Position numbers and translations under genes: made by a program | The notes under the pieces: generated by a model | Told to the model about the DNA's origin: nothing | The model's input: the letters and a program-made list of their open reading frames with translations, nothing else | Database searches by the model: none | NCBI GenBank assembly: GCA_020724025.1 | Contig: DYHU01000261.1 | Location: 1 to 5,278, forward strand | Source: Syntrophorhabdus sp. | GTDB lineage: Bacteria; Desulfobacterota; BSN033; UBA1163 | Length of the DNA stretch: 5,278 nt | Direction of reading: 5' to 3' | Part shown: positions 4,353 to 5,278 of the stretch, piece by piece | Position numbering within the stretch: the first letter of the stretch is position 1 | How the letters are laid out: each line of letters opens with the position of its first letter

Positions 4353-5278
4353 TTATCTTGTGATGGTGGTCCCTGTTTCTCCCTTAATTGCTCCTAAAAG
4401 GTTCTCCGGAGAGGTGATGACGGCTTTTTGGCCGCCTCCTTCGAGAAACTGGATGGTGGCCTCGATCTTGGGTCTCATCGAACCGGGCTTGAAATGTCCT
4501 TCTTTTAGATATTGTTTGATTTCAGGAAGGGTGGCACGGCGGATCGGTCTCTGTTCTTCTTTTCCGAAGTTCAGATAGACCGCATCGACTGCCGTTGAAA
4601 TAATAAACGTATCTGCGCCAAGATTTCTCGCCAAAAGGGAAGATCCTAAGTCTTTATCAATAACGGCCTCAACGCCTTCGAGATCCCATTGTTCGTTACG
4701 TATCACTGGAATTCCGCCACCGCCTGCAGCGACCACAATGTAACCGTTTCCCACCAGTGACCTGATGGCATCCAGTTCGATGATCTCTCTCGGAATGGGA
4801 GAGGGAACGACACGCCTGAAACCCCGTCCGGCATCCTCCATCACCTGCCAGTTCATTTCCGCTTTATGGGCGAGGGCTTCTTGTTCTGACATGAATGAGC
4901 CAATGGGTTTGGTTGGGTTTTGAAAGGATGGATCCTCCCGGTCCACAATGGTCTTGGTCACCACGGCGACCACTTTCTTCGAAAGTCCCATTTTGCGGAA
5001 CTCGTTCAGAAGGGCCATTTGAATCATATACCCGATGGCCCCCTGTGTATCAGCGCCACAGATGTCCAAAGGAATAAGGGGAAGTTCATGACGGGCAAGT
5101 TCTCCTCTTCTATAGATAAATCCTACCTGCGGGCCATTGCCGTGCGTGATGACCAGGTTCAGCCCTTCTGCAATCAGGTCGGCGATATACCTCGAGGTCT
5201 CCTTTACCGCTTCGTATTGTGAAGAGAGAGCGATATGGTTTTTATCTTTTATTAAAGAGTTTCCACCGATGGCAAGAA
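4353..5278 (-). CDS. arcC: carbamate kinase, start cut off by the window edge
   Basis: Carbamate kinase catalyses the reversible reaction ATP + carbamate = ADP + carbamoyl phosphate. It usually makes ATP in arginine, agmatine or ureide breakdown. The visible 307 residues lack only the first few: they open with LAIGGNSL, the glycine-rich nucleotide loop that normally lies near residue 8. Further family motifs follow: VITHGNGPQVG at 42-52, LDICGADTQGAIGYMIQ at 70-86, DPSFQNPTKPIGSF at 115-128, RRVVPSPIPREIIE at 154-167, AAGGGGIPVI at 183-192, VIDKDLGSSLLA at 205-216 and GSMRPKIEA at 265-273. The frame runs intact to the stop, so the gene looks functional. A TTG within it at 5069 is internal Leu70, not a start. 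No arcA or arcB is visible, so the pathway cannot be assigned. Location upstream of pyrE may supply or drain carbamoyl phosphate, which is inference. Confidence 0.95.
   Translation of the reverse strand, partial: LAIGGNSLIKDKNHIALSSQYEAVKETSRYIADLIAEGLNLVITHGNGPQVGFIYRRGELARHELPLIPLDICGADTQGAIGYMIQMALLNEFRKMGLSKKVVAVVTKTIVDREDPSFQNPTKPIGSFMSEQEALAHKAEMNWQVMEDAGRGFRRVVPSPIPREIIELDAIRSLVGNGYIVVAAGGGGIPVIRNEQWDLEGVEAVIDKDLGSSLLARNLGADTFIISTAVDAVYLNFGKEEQRPIRRATLPEIKQYLKEGHFKPGSMRPKIEATIQFLEGGGQKAVITSPENLLGAIKGETGTTITR

Noticed and set aside
4345..4578. Plus-strand ORF with GGGAGGTGA about 10 bases before its ATG
   Set aside because: It is antisense to the conserved C-terminus of carbamate kinase, and the Shine-Dalgarno-like string partly belongs to a hairpin.

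Overview
The window holds part of a bacterial chromosome carrying nucleotide-metabolism genes with a small accessory segment between them. Protein style, strong Shine-Dalgarno sites, a sigma-54-type promoter and a REP-like repeat suggest an anaerobic Desulfobacterota/Deltaproteobacteria-like or related lineage. This is an impression from protein character, not a database result.

Layout: (1) 1-202 is an AT-rich leader with a candidate promoter for purF. (2) 203-1555 (+) is purF, the glutamine-dependent first enzyme of purine synthesis; all four cysteines expected for a Bacillus-type 4Fe-4S cluster are present, but no propeptide is possible. (3) 1556-1902 is a convergent intergenic region with a two-hairpin REP/BIME-like element. 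(4) 1903-2522 (-) is a DUF433/DUF5615 (VapBC45-like) toxin-antitoxin pair with a TGATG junction; a perfect 15-bp tandem repeat overlies its likely promoter. (5) 2568-2948 (-) encodes a small exported protein with an internal 28-residue duplication, preceded by an 8-codon upstream ORF and a motif fully matching the sigma-54 consensus. (6) 3043-3381 is AT-rich, with short repeats, an inverted repeat and a hairpin. (7) 3382-4068 (-) is pyrE, with a TTGACA promoter and an open frame continuing 34 codons past its stop. (8) 4069-4352 carries nested inverted repeats. (9) 4353 to the window end (-) is a carbamate kinase gene missing only its first few codons.

Everything after position 1903 reads on the minus strand and converges on purF. 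PurF and PyrE both use PRPP. Carbamate kinase interconverts carbamoyl phosphate and ADP with carbamate and ATP, so its position upstream of pyrE may link it to the pyrimidine precursor pool, though the 284-base gap and separate promoter argue against a tight operon. I see no entirely new multi-gene system. The least explained parts are the sigma-54-driven exported protein with its upstream ORF, the operator-like tandem repeat of the toxin-antitoxin pair, and the structured arcC-pyrE intergenic region. No tRNA, rRNA, CRISPR array, integrase or transposase gene was recognised.
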